From Leptasterias polaris (taxonomy: Eukaryota; Echinodermata; Asteroidea; Forcipulatida; Asteriidae), in NCBI GenBank assembly GCA_037783415.1, contig JAZGTN010000025.1, positions 5,811,501 to 5,875,500 on the forward strand: DNA of 64,000 bases, given 5' to 3'. Position numbers and translations under genes: made by a program. This document shows, in pieces, positions 11,783 through 21,640 of the stretch. Position 1 is the first letter of the stretch, and each line of letters opens with the position of its first letter. The notes beneath the pieces were generated by a model. That model saw only the letters and a program-made list of their open reading frames with translations, searched no databases and was not told the DNA's origin.

Positions 11783-13861
11783 TGTTTCATGTATATAATT
11801 ATTCACATGTTTATAATGCACAAGTCTTCATCCTTTTATAACTTTCCCTTCATATTGTTCTGATATTTGAATTAAATTAAGTGACTATTTATCATTGAAA
11901 TAATAAGTGAATGTATTGATAAAGTTAATTGGAATGAACATTGTAGATCTGCCACACTAGAAAACAAATGGGGCTATTCGTGTTTACTTCTTTTCATATT
12001 TAGTTGGTGGTGACTCTACATTCATAATGGATGATTTTTCTTTGTGTATTTATAGTACAGCAACGGTTATAGCCCTAATTGTTTCTGGGGAAAAAACTCA
12101 TTAATTTAGATCCACAATGCGGCCTGTTTTCTGTGCAAACAGTTGCTAAGCATTCATCAATTAGCTCTCAAGGCAACTTCATTTTTTATTTGACAATTAA
12201 ATGACAAATTTTATGGGGTAAAATTTGAGGCCATAAAGGAGAAGGGCTCACAGTCAATATCAAATTCATAATGGATGAAGTTTTGTTCAAAAGACTAAGT
12301 TGATTACAACATTAAACGTGTTGTTATTTCAAGGAGTCAGTAATTTTTTTATTTTTTTTATGTTTCAGTTTTCAATTTCAGATGAAAAAGATGAATACTT
12401 TTGTGGATTATCGTTGTTGTTGTGTTGATTGTGTGGGGGTTTTTTTCTTTATCTTTTTCATTTTTTTTCTTCTTCTTTTTTTGATGGTGGTGGTTTTGTT
12501 GTTGCTGCTGTTGTTGTTCTGGGTTTTGTTTTGTTTTGTAATAGTATTATTTTAATTGTGTTTCCTTTACATGGAAGTTATACGACTCCCTTCATTGCAT
12601 TTCATATTTTATGGTCACCGTTAGTGGAAACAGGGTATTGTGTCATGAAACAACAATTAGTTATTTTGGATAGCTTGTTTTAAAATTCACAAAACTGTAA
12701 AATACATCCATTATCTTAAAAGTTTTATACGTATCGATTTGTTTGTAAAGGTTTGCGAGGTTGACGAAGCATGTAATCTTTTCGAGGTTAGCAAGGGTTT
12801 TATAAGATGTAGAAATCCTTGAGTGACGACGACTGATGTGTCGGCATGGGAATGGTGTCAGCCTAAGCGACTTAATGGCATTTTATTTGAAATCTTATGA
12901 ATGCGGTTCCGGGCGGTATTTGGGTTGATAAGGGACCGAGTATTGAAAGCCCATCAGCCAGTGGAAATAATAACAATTCATTGAAATGGACTTCGGGAAC
13001 TTCGAGGCTATAAATACAAGATTTGACTTATTAATTATCCATCAACTAAACGTCAATTGGTAACCATATAAGGGTCCCGTATCACGAATACTAAAACATT
13101 TAGTAACAAATTTAGCAAACAAAAATTTAGATAACACAAAACAAATCAAATATTGATAATGGTAAACAAATAAATGAAATACAAAATACAAACGAATAGG
13201 TACGCTAGTAAATTTGCAATCTCAGTCAAACGACAGCAGGTAAAGAGGAAAAACACCACATGAATGAATGAATGTGCCAGAATGTTAGGAGGATAATTGA
13301 TTGCAACGGTTTCACTTTAATTTGTTCAAGTGATGAACAGTTTGATTGAGTGAAGCTGTATTGTTTTATGGTATACTAATAATGGGAAAAATACAAAAGA
13401 AGAGAAGAAAACTAATTATCGTGGTATGCTTTTTCTTTTTCTTTACTTTTTTCCCTTTTTTTCTTCAGATTTTCATGGCTTCTTTTTCCCTTCCATAATA
13501 AATATATTACTATGATGAGAGAAATATGATATGTCTAAAGTTACATTTTTTTCTGGTGGAAAACTTATATATTATGACACCGTGGTCTCACATTCCAAAC
13601 CTGGCAGCGGTATATTTTCCATCGATCACAGAATTTTCAGGAGACTACCACACTAATCGATACCAATTTTTGAGTCTGCTACTCTGAATCGAACGCCCTG
13701 TTCCCTTGGCACTTCTCGCAACCGATATAGGAATCGATTTTTGACAAAGTGGATGTTCGGTTGTCTTGAATCGATACCATCGCTCTAAGTGGATTATCAA
13801 AGTATGAAATCTATTAATCGTATTTTTAATTTAGTTATATTTTTTGTACAGGATGGAAAGA
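11783..13861. other. No gene recognised
   Basis: Unassigned. Holds the inverted 42-bp repeat partner at 12368-12410, a GTT/T-rich tract at 12420-12540 that produces an 84-codon low-complexity frame, and a moderately GC-richer stretch at 12730-12970 with no interpretable feature. Confidence 0.4.
12368..12410 (+). repeat. 42-bp repeat, inverted partner of 5761-5802
   Basis: Near-identical to the reverse complement of 5761-5802, with core CAATTTCAGATGAAAAAG. It runs straight into a GTT-rich tract. The identity is high enough that chance is implausible. Confidence 0.65.
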
Positions 13862-14070
13862 TACAACAAATAGTTAATGGCCTGACGTTTCGACCATAGC
13901 AGAGTCTTTCTCGAAGGCATAATGAAAACACAACACATAAACATGTATAAAGGTGTAACAAGAGCAGTCAAGTGGAAATACATGAATAGAGAGAGAGAGA
14001 GAGAGAGAGGCAGAAAGCAAACAGAGAAGGGGGAGTGATAGAAAGATGTAAGGAGCCGTTAAAGGGCAGG
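13862..14070 (-). mobile_element. Penelope-like element terminal fragment
   Basis: The segment starting GGCCTGACGTTTCGACCATAG at 13879 matches the left end of the Penelope-like remnant at 38289 through about 120 bp: the TTTCTCGAAGGC block, an ACAACACA block, GAGCAGTCAAGTGGAAATAC and ATGAATAGAGAGAG. Here the GA run has expanded to a microsatellite (13988-14009). No endonuclease or reverse-transcriptase sequence follows, so this is only a terminal (pseudo-LTR-like) piece. The apparent minus-strand frame ending in EKDSAMVETSGH is shared with the 38-kb copy because the DNA is shared; it is probably not a protein. Confidence 0.75.
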
Positions 14071-15151
14071 TAAAGTAATGAAAATAGTTATAAGGTAAAA
14101 CCAAAAAGGGGTGGGTATTTCGATCCCTCGAAATTACATTATGTTCCTTCGAAATCATTGAGTTCACTCGAAACAAAACACTGTCAAGGAAAGAAAACAG
14201 TTATTTAGAGGGAACGAAACAATTCTTAAAGGGCTTTCAATAGTATTGCAAAAATTATTATTTCGTACGATCAAAGTATAACTTTGTTCCCTTGAATTAA
14301 TATAATTTTAGGGTACTAAATAACAATTGCAAGTGAACAACGTTATTTCGAGGTAAACGAAAAATGTTTGGGGAAACAACATTCATCGGAGGTAACAGTT
14401 TCGCAGATGTTCCTCGTTCGATACATTTTTCCACCTAGTCAGCGAGTTTCGTCTCTTTGTTTTTGCCCACCCTGTTTTCACATAATTCTCAGCACTACTC
14501 CATAAAATCAACATGTTGATTTTCAACGCCTGTGCACACAAAAAACACCAACTCTACTCGTCTATGGTACTCCCACTACCACCTCGGGGCCAGTTCACGA
14601 TCGATCCCGGTTAGTGCCCGGACCATTACGTGGGAACGCATCAATACCAAGAGTCAACCCCAAAATGAACTTAAGTCCCCTGCTACAGACCCAGGCTACT
14701 CTTAATAATTGGAAGGCGGGCGGGGGTTGGGATACCTTCGGGGTCGCTAGCACCCCTCACAAATGATCCAACATGTCTAATTTAATTTTGCCATCAGTCT
14801 GAGATTGAAGACCGGCACGAGCATAACTATACTTATCGTGTCTGTCGTTATGTATCAGCACATGAAAGTTCCTCCATAACTCAAATTCCGGACTGCAGTT
14901 TAGCTATTCTGTAATGTCTCGTCCAGCAAAAAGATAGTGACGATGGAGAATTCATTAATGAGAGCGCCAACAATAACAGTGCGTTACACACCAGACTATG
15001 TAATAGACTATATGTAAATTGGTGGTTGGGTGGATTTGGTCGTTAGTTTGAGTATGTTATAAAGTGTTACATTCTATGCTGACATGCAAGAACGTCGGAC
15101 ATTATCAATTGCTCCATTATTAATTGGGTCCGATTCTATTTATTTGATTTT
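14071..15151. other. No gene recognised
   Basis: Unassigned DNA of mixed composition. Around 14560-14760 it is GC-richer, but I see no splice-bounded frame or domain in it. Confidence 0.4.
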
Positions 15152-15300
15152 GGTTGAACAAAGAAAAATTGACTAGAGTGGGATTTGGACCAACGACCTC
15201 TGCATTGACATGCCGGCGCTCTACCAACTGAGTTATCTAGCCCTATGTTGGCGGTCTCCCTATTTTGTCAATATCTTTGTTCGGGGTGCCAGTCAGAAGC
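15152..15300 (-). mobile_element. tRNA-derived SINE, family 1, copy 1
   Basis: On the minus strand this reads as a leader (GACAAAATAGGGAGACCGCC), then a tRNA-like body starting GGGCTAGATAACTCAGTTGG, with an A box (TAACTCAGTTGGTAGAGC), a B-box-like GGTCCAAATCCC and a tail GTCAATTTTTCTTTG. The anticodon stem does not pair well, so it is not a functional tRNA. Related copies at 39776-39831 and 52155-52290 share leader, body and tail order, which marks an RNA polymerase III-driven SINE. It has no coding capacity and would depend on a LINE for mobility. Confidence 0.8.
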
Positions 15301-16540
15301 CATTCAACCGCAAACTGCCTTTTTATTTGACTCACCTTTTTGAGCGGAAAACAAAGGTCAAATGAGCAACCTCAGGTCGCTTTGGTTTCAAACCAACACT
15401 TGATCTTTTCTAAACAATTACCTTTATATCAATTACAATTTTGAATAATTATGCACAACGATTACATTAATAACATACCACTAATTGGACGGTCAATGCT
15501 ATATTGTGGTTTTATTCATGTGTTGGAATGGGGTCGATTGATGCAAATGTTATAAGCTTTAACGTGGACAATAAATTAAATGAATTGAATTGAACTGACT
15601 TTCACTCAATAACAATCGACCTAAAATTCCATTAACGGTAAGCCATGTATACATCCAGGGGGATACAAATGCACTTGTTTATTCCCAATAAATGAATACA
15701 CTGAGATTGCAATGAATTGACCATCGTCCAGTTACCATGGTTCGACTCCACGACCGAAGCCTTGCATGTGGATTGGGTACCAATCCCGTTCTGTGTGAGT
15801 TTTTCCTTATTTTGGTTTTTCCTCCTGCGTCTGAAACCGAAATGTCTTCATTGTCTTAAAACAAACAAAAAATGTGTGATGTTTCAAAGGAATGCTTTTG
15901 CTGACTAAATAATTCAGATTCAGAAACAGATCTAGATTTGGGAAACAATGGCAATGGAAATATTGGAAGTGCTTATTCCACATCCAAGTTTTGGTTTTCT
16001 TTATGCTAAAAAGTCACCAATCATCAGCAAGGCAGAAAACCAAGCCCACACGATTTTTAGTTACCGCATGGGTGACCTGGCTTCAAAAAACAAAATAAAT
16101 AAATAAAAATTTTTAATCAACTAAAAACCACCCACGTCCAATTCCAATCACCCAACTTTATTATTTTATTTAGAACAGGTCCAGATGGACGTAGCCTTTC
16201 CTCGTGCCGCTCGACTGAGCAGATGATGGACTCGAAACACGACGGCGATGCAAGAGTAACGCCCAAGGACTGTCAGAAATCAATAGACACTGCACTTCTG
16301 ACGATCGGCTATGTCCCCGGACAGACACTGTATGTCTACAGGTTATGAATCACGAGTCTTTACGGGTCAAAAGGAGTTAGTAAAAAGGTATATCAGAAAA
16401 TAGGGATATCTGCATGTAATTAAAAAGTTATCAAATTATATACTCCATAAAAATGCTCACACAAGCAAGATGTGGTTTTGTATGAGGAATGCCCATTACA
16501 ACTTACTTGGTAAGCAGCACTGGAGAGCTGTCGATGTTGT
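15301..16540. other. No gene; SINE-like and LINE-tail scraps
   Basis: A (A)TTGAATTGAA tail near 15575-15597 resembles a LINE 3' tail, as at 47250. At 15720-15830 a degenerate tRNA-like piece (GTTCGACTCC followed by GTGGATTGGGT and a GTGTGAGTTTTTCC segment) resembles the SINE of 49421-49660. Nothing else is interpretable. Confidence 0.4.
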
Positions 16541-16706
16541 AAAACATTGTTAGAAACAACCCCCTTTGCATGAAGTGATGTAGTTTTACAGAAGGGGTGA
16601 TTTTTTCACCAAGAAATGTGGATCTGAGAAAGCCTTTCTGAGGCATCTGAGAGCACACAATGATATGCAACAATGTTGTTTTGTTTTTCCTTTATTATTT
16701 TCTTGC
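16541..16706 (+). repeat. Family B repeat, 5' part, flanking the 175-bp array
   Basis: Contains GAAGTGATGTAGTTTTACAG, a TTTTTTCACCAAGAAATG block, GCATCTGAGAGCACACAAT and TTCCTTTATTATTTTCTTGC, in an order I associate with the same dispersed family that supplies the array unit. It joins the array without a break, so the array appears to be an expansion of the 3' part of this element. Confidence 0.6.
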
Positions 16707-17757
16707 AACTTCAATTACCAATTGAGCTCAAATTTCCACAGGTTTGTTGTTTTGTGCATATGTTGAGATACACCAATGGAGTATACCGTTCTTTCACAAT
16801 TAGCAAACAGAAATAGAAACCCATTTATTGTATTCAAAGCAAAATAACAGAAGTTAAAAAGTGACGAACATTGAAAGACACAACTTCAATTACCAATTGA
16901 GCTCAAATTTCCACAGGTTTGTTGTTTTGTGCATATGTTGAGATACACCAATGGAGTATACCGTTCTTTCACAATTAGCAAACAGAAATAGAAACCCATT
17001 TATTGTATTCAAAGCAAAATAACAGAAGTTAAAAAGTGACGAACATTGAAAGACACAACTTCAATTACCAATTGAGCTCAAATTTCCACAGGTTTGTTGT
17101 TTTGTGCATATGTTGAGATACACCAATGGAGTATACCGTTCTTTCACAATTAGCAAACAGAAATAGAAACCCATTTATTGTATTCAAAGCAAAATAACAG
17201 AAGTTAAAAAGTGACGAACATTGAAAGACACAACTTCAATTACCAATTGAGCTCAAATTTCCACAGGTTTGTTGTTTTGTGCATATGTTGAGATACACCA
17301 ATGGAGTATACCGTTCTTTCACAATTAGCAAACAGAAATAGAAACCCATTTATTGTATTCAAAGCAAAATAACAGAAGTTAAAAAGTGACGAACATTGAA
17401 AGACACAACTTCAATTACCAATTGAGCTCAAATTTCCACAGGTTTGTTGTTTTGTGCATATGTTGAGATACACCAATGGAGTATACCGTTCTTTCACAAT
17501 TAGCAAACAGAAATAGAAACCCATTTATTGTATTCAAAGCAAAATAACAGAAGTTAAAAAGTGACGAACATTGAAAGACACAACTTCAATTACCAATTGA
17601 GCTCAAATTTCCACAGGTTTGTTGTTTTGTGCATATGTTGAGATACACCAATGGAGTATACCGTTCTTTCACAATTAGCAAACAGAAATAGAAACCCATT
17701 TATTGTATTCAAAGCAAAATAACAGAAGTTAAAAAGTGACGAACATTGAAAGACACA
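16707..17757 (+). repeat. Six-copy 175-bp tandem array
   Basis: Six head-to-tail copies start at 16707, 16882, 17057, 17232, 17407 and 17582. By eye I find no difference between copies, so the expansion is very recent, or strongly homogenised, or an assembly effect. Each unit opens AACTTCAATTACCAATTGAG and includes CACAGGTTTGTTGTTTTGTG, TGAGATACACCAATGG and GAAACCCATTTATTG. The first half matches the dispersed repeat at 8600-8680. The unit has stops in all frames and is non-coding. The length is in the range of one nucleosome repeat, as in many satellites, though six copies is short for one. Confidence 0.95.
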
Positions 17758-19822
17758 ATACTTTTTAATTCAATTGTTAAATAAAAACAGCAACAAAGAC
17801 ACACACTTCCATACAGCGTAAATCAGCGTAGCTTCTTTTTAAAGTTTAATAATGATTGAATTATATTTTGCTGTAGTAAAGACAGCTGCATGAGTTACCC
17901 TTTGCTGTACCGGCAAACGATTAAACACGAGTTGAATGGAAACGAGGTTGACATTGGTGAGCGCATTAATAGATGCATTGTCGCTGTACTACGACTCTTC
18001 ATTGACCAGTGCAACGTACCTCCATGTTTCACCACACACCCCTGACGCTTCACGTCCTATCAAAGAGAGTCTTGACCCTTCAAGCTGTCCATTTGAAAAT
18101 CACTACACTTCAGAATGTGCTGTTTTAGTTCACAAAGCAAGTTCCGTTCGTGTGGACATTCTTGTAAAAATTATACAATCAATGGTCAACGACCGCTAAA
18201 GGGTTACCTCTTGTATCTTTTCTAAAAGAGCATTTTCTGGCCATTATTTGAAATTCAATCCTGCGTAAACAACAGATCTAGTTGATATTGATAGTTATTA
18301 TAATCATATACTTTGATGGGGAGCATAAGGTAACAGCCACGTGTGTGTTCAGGCTCAATGCTGCGAACATGAGTCGAGCTATCATTGCTAACCGAGCAAT
18401 TGGATATAGGGATAGGTTCGACATAGCTGCTATGTTGACTAAAAATATATATCGATTAGTAAAAACATGTCAACTACTAGATTAGCACCGTTGGCATATA
18501 GGCCTACTGAATAATCTCCAAGTCACTTAGTTCAAAAGAACTACAGCTTATCACTCATATTGTAAGGTTAAAAACCAAACACAATATCTTGCTTTATTAC
18601 TTGACCCATTTCACTTTTTGCAGTGATCTATATTGTTGCATCAAATGAGGTGCTTACAAAAATTGCGTCCATAGCACATTTTACATGATTCAGCCTCAGC
18701 TGCCATCTTGTTCCTTCGGCGCTAATAATAGCTGACAATACGTGTAAACAATAACGATCTAATATACAGACATCGAGGGAAAAATCCTCCATCATGTTTG
18801 CATAAACACATCATGCAAACAACCTGAAAAACTGTCATCAAAAAGGATGACTTCATGAATTCATGGAGGTAAAATATACGTTTTACATCCACGGAGAACT
18901 AAATTAAAACGGTTTATGCAGTGGTTTTGTTCGCAGTCGTAATAATCCGGTTTACCTTTATAGCGGCGATCGAAATAATAACCGGTGATTTGTGGAATAG
19001 CGTTTTACTATTTTCTCAAAGATGCGGTTTATTCTCTGGGGGAAATGTACAGAATTTGAAAGAACTTAATATATTAAAACTAATTTGGGTGTGTTTTTTC
19101 TGATCGTACTATTAGTTTTGATATTATCACCGTTAGAACACAGATGGACGTTGTACTGCAGCTTCTTCGTATGTACCGTCTTGTTCAAGCTGACCTACGG
19201 GGTGATTTGAGATAGGTCAATCACACGGCGACATTCATTTCGGTTTTAATCAAGTCCATGGATTTTCTGAGTGCGTGAATCGGAGAAGACTTGAAACACC
19301 CGCCGTCAAATTAATAAAGACGCAATTTGGATGTAGACGAGGGAATAAACGGCAGGATAACACAAAACACTCGGTCTCATTTGACAGTTTTCATTGCAAA
19401 GTTCCGCAACTTAATAATGATTGAAGGCGAAGATGGAAGTGACATTTCGTGGTTCATGACCAGTGTGTTTTGAACGAATGGCTGCAGCATATACAACGCC
19501 AATAGACCCTCCACCGATGACGTCACGGTTTGTTTGCTGCATCTCTTAAGTGCTGAAAGTGGGTAAACTTGCATTGCCGACAGACTTGATGGTTGGCTAT
19601 TCTTCTGCAAAGTGGTAAACAAACTGTGACGTCATCTTATACTAATGTTTAGTTTTTGGCACCGCAATGTACATCGTTTACCCACCAGGTAGTTTCAAGT
19701 CATAGGCCTATGCCAACTTGTCCACCCTGAAATTCGCAACCTTGTTATTGTAGTTCATAAATGTCGGGGGTTTTCTGTGGAATGTACCGTCAGAACATTT
19801 CCAGCACATGCTGAGTAGCATA
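17758..19822. other. No gene recognised
   Basis: Unassigned. An 87-codon frame (17936-18199) and several shorter ones have no domain. Near 18695-18710 there is a CTGCCATCTTGTTCC motif. The stretch 19130-19400 is GC-richer with no splice-bounded frame. Confidence 0.4.
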
Positions 19823-20782
19823 ATGGATATTCAGGTAAGGTTTGCGGTAGCACCATGTGTAAATCTCTTAATGGATATTCAGGTAAGGTTTGCGGTAGCA
19901 CCATGTGTAAATCTCTTAATGGATATTCAGGTAAGGTTTGCGGTAGCACCATGTGTAAATCTCTTAATGGATATTCAGGTAAGGTTTGCAGTAGCACCAT
20001 GTGTAAATCTCTTAATGGATATTCAGGTAAGGTTTGCGGTAGCACCATGTGTAAATCTCTTAATGGATATTCAGGTAAGGTTTGCGGTAGCACCATGTGT
20101 AAATCTCTTAATGGATATTCAGGTAAGGTTTGCGGTAGCACTATGTGTAAATCTCATAATGGATATTCAGGTAAGGTTTGCGGTAGCACCATGTGTAAAT
20201 CTCTTAATGGATATTCAGGTAAGGTTTGCGGTAGCACCATGTGTAAATCTCTTAATGGATATTCAGGTAAGGTTTGCGGTAGCACCATGTGTAAATCTCT
20301 TAATGGATATTCAGGTAAGGTTTGCGGTAGCACTATGTGTAAATCTCATAATGGATATTCAGGTAAGGTTTGCGGTAGCACCATGTGTAAATCTCTTAAT
20401 GGATATTCAGGTAAGGTTTGCGGTAGCACTATGTGTAAATCTCATAATGGATATTCAGGTAAGGTTTGCGGTAGCACCATGTGTAAATCTCTTAATGGAT
20501 ATTCAGGTAAGGTTTGCGGTAGCACCATGTGTAAATCTCATAATGGATATTCAGGTAAGGTTTGCGGTAGCACCATGTGTAAATCTCTTAATGGATATTC
20601 AGGTAAGGTTTGCGGTAGCACCATGTGTAAATCTCTTAATGGATATTCAGGTAAGGTTTGCGGTAGCACCATGTGTAAATCTCATAATGGATATTCAGGT
20701 AAGGTTTGCGGTAGCACCATGTGTAAATCTCTTAATGGATATTCAGGTAAGGTTTGCGGTAGCACCATGTGTAAATCTCTTT
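19823..20782 (+). repeat. 20-copy 48-bp minisatellite
   Basis: Twenty units of exactly 48 bp, each starting ATGGATATTCAGGTAAGG and containing TTTGCGGTAGCACCATG. Since 48 is a multiple of three and the unit lacks stops in several frames, two plus-strand frames of 325 codons and one minus-strand frame of 128 codons stay open; I regard these as artefacts. The repeated peptides would be 16-residue units of type MDIQVRFAVAPCVNLL and NGYSGKVCGSTMCKSL. Variants are linked: units 7, 11 and 13 carry both CTATG and CTCATAA, units 15 and 18 carry only CTCATAA. That pattern points to block-wise amplification. The unit half GGTTTGCGGTAGCACCATG matches the end of the foldback at 60730. Confidence 0.97.
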
Positions 20783-20830
20783 TGAGAAGTGTTGGTTCTG
20801 AAAAGAATAATGAATACTATTTTTCTTCCT
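20783..20830 (+). repeat. Foldback remnant after the 48-bp array
   Basis: The sequence TTTGAGAAGTGTTGGTTCTG then AAAAGAATA continues the last repeat unit in the same order as in the foldback family (terminal GGTTTGCGGT block, TTTGAGAAG block, TCTGAAAAGAAC block). This supports an origin of the array within a copy of that foldback. It is cut by the poly(A) tail of the LINE that follows. Confidence 0.55.
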
Positions 20831-21640
20831 AGTTTTTTTTTTTTTTTTTTTTTTAAGTATGTTGTTTATAATGTTCATTATTATTATTATTTCTGGTTTA
20901 TTAAAACACAATGCATTAGTAGCCCAAGGGCTAAATTGCTACATTGTTTACACACAAAAAAACACGGAGCTGAACAAAAAAACAAAAAGAATTAACCAAT
21001 TGCATTAACCAATAACATTAACCAATAACATTAATTATTAACCAATTAAACAATTAAACATGTTGATAGAAAAACTACATTTGATTTAAAATACTAACAA
21101 AATAGGGTATAGGACTATTTTTGTATCTATTTGTATTGCACTTGATTACGGAAAGATTGTTTAAGTTTCTTAATTGGTATTGCACACTAGAACTTCTTGG
21201 CTGGGGTAACCACTGGCGGAACATGTCGGAACATTTTAATTTGGTGGCAAAGTCAACACAAAGATCTTTTCTACGATCATGGAAAGAAATCAAATTGCAT
21301 TTTAAAAGGGCATATTCGTAATCCAAATAACCCAGGCCTAAGATAATTTTAAGGGCACGCTTTTGAATACTTTCCAATTTGTTGTTCTGTGCACTAGTTA
21401 AACCCGCATTCCAAACAGGCGTTGCATATTCCGTCAGTGGTCGAATATACCCCTTATAAACTGTTAATAAGTCGGGAAGTGATAAGTGGAATTTTTTTAA
21501 CAGTTTGAGCATGTAAATCTTATTGCTAGCTTTGCGGTAAATGTGGTCGACATGTTTGTCCCACTTGAGATCAGAACTAATGAAAACACCGAGAATTTTT
21601 ACACAATCGACAATATGGAGATCAGTAGACGAAATTCATG
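20831..21640 (-). mobile_element. 5'-truncated non-LTR retrotransposon (LINE)
   Basis: A LINE in minus orientation. Its poly(A) tail is the T run at 20833-20854, followed inward by about 220 bp of 3' untranslated sequence and then the end of ORF2 (21075-21638). The 5' end is lost at about 21640, the usual result of incomplete target-primed reverse transcription. It lies directly against the 48-bp array and foldback remnant, so it probably inserted there. Clade is uncertain; a Jockey/CR1-like ORF2 end is my best reading. Confidence 0.8.
21075..21638 (-). pseudogene. LINE ORF2 C-terminal fragment (reverse transcriptase end)
   Basis: This frame encodes the C-terminal part of a LINE ORF2 protein, downstream of the catalytic palm. 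It starts with KILGVFISSDLKWDKHV, the typical LGV-DLKW-HV block after the palm, continues through YKGYIRPLTEYATPVWNAGL and IQKRALKII and ends in NTNRYKNSPIPYFV. The frame is open for about 188 codons with no start of its own; the first ATG at 21512 is internal. The catalytic YxDD region and the N-terminal endonuclease are missing, so the product would be inactive. Uninterrupted reading over this length suggests a fairly young insertion. The related insert at 33256-33922 has a stop. Confidence 0.85.

Noticed and set aside
15181..15245. Possible functional tRNA-Asp gene (GTC in anticodon position)
   Set aside because: The anticodon stem has several mismatches, and the leader and tail recur in two other SINE copies.
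16707..20782. CRISPR-like array
   Set aside because: Both arrays are head-to-tail repeats with no spacers, in animal DNA.
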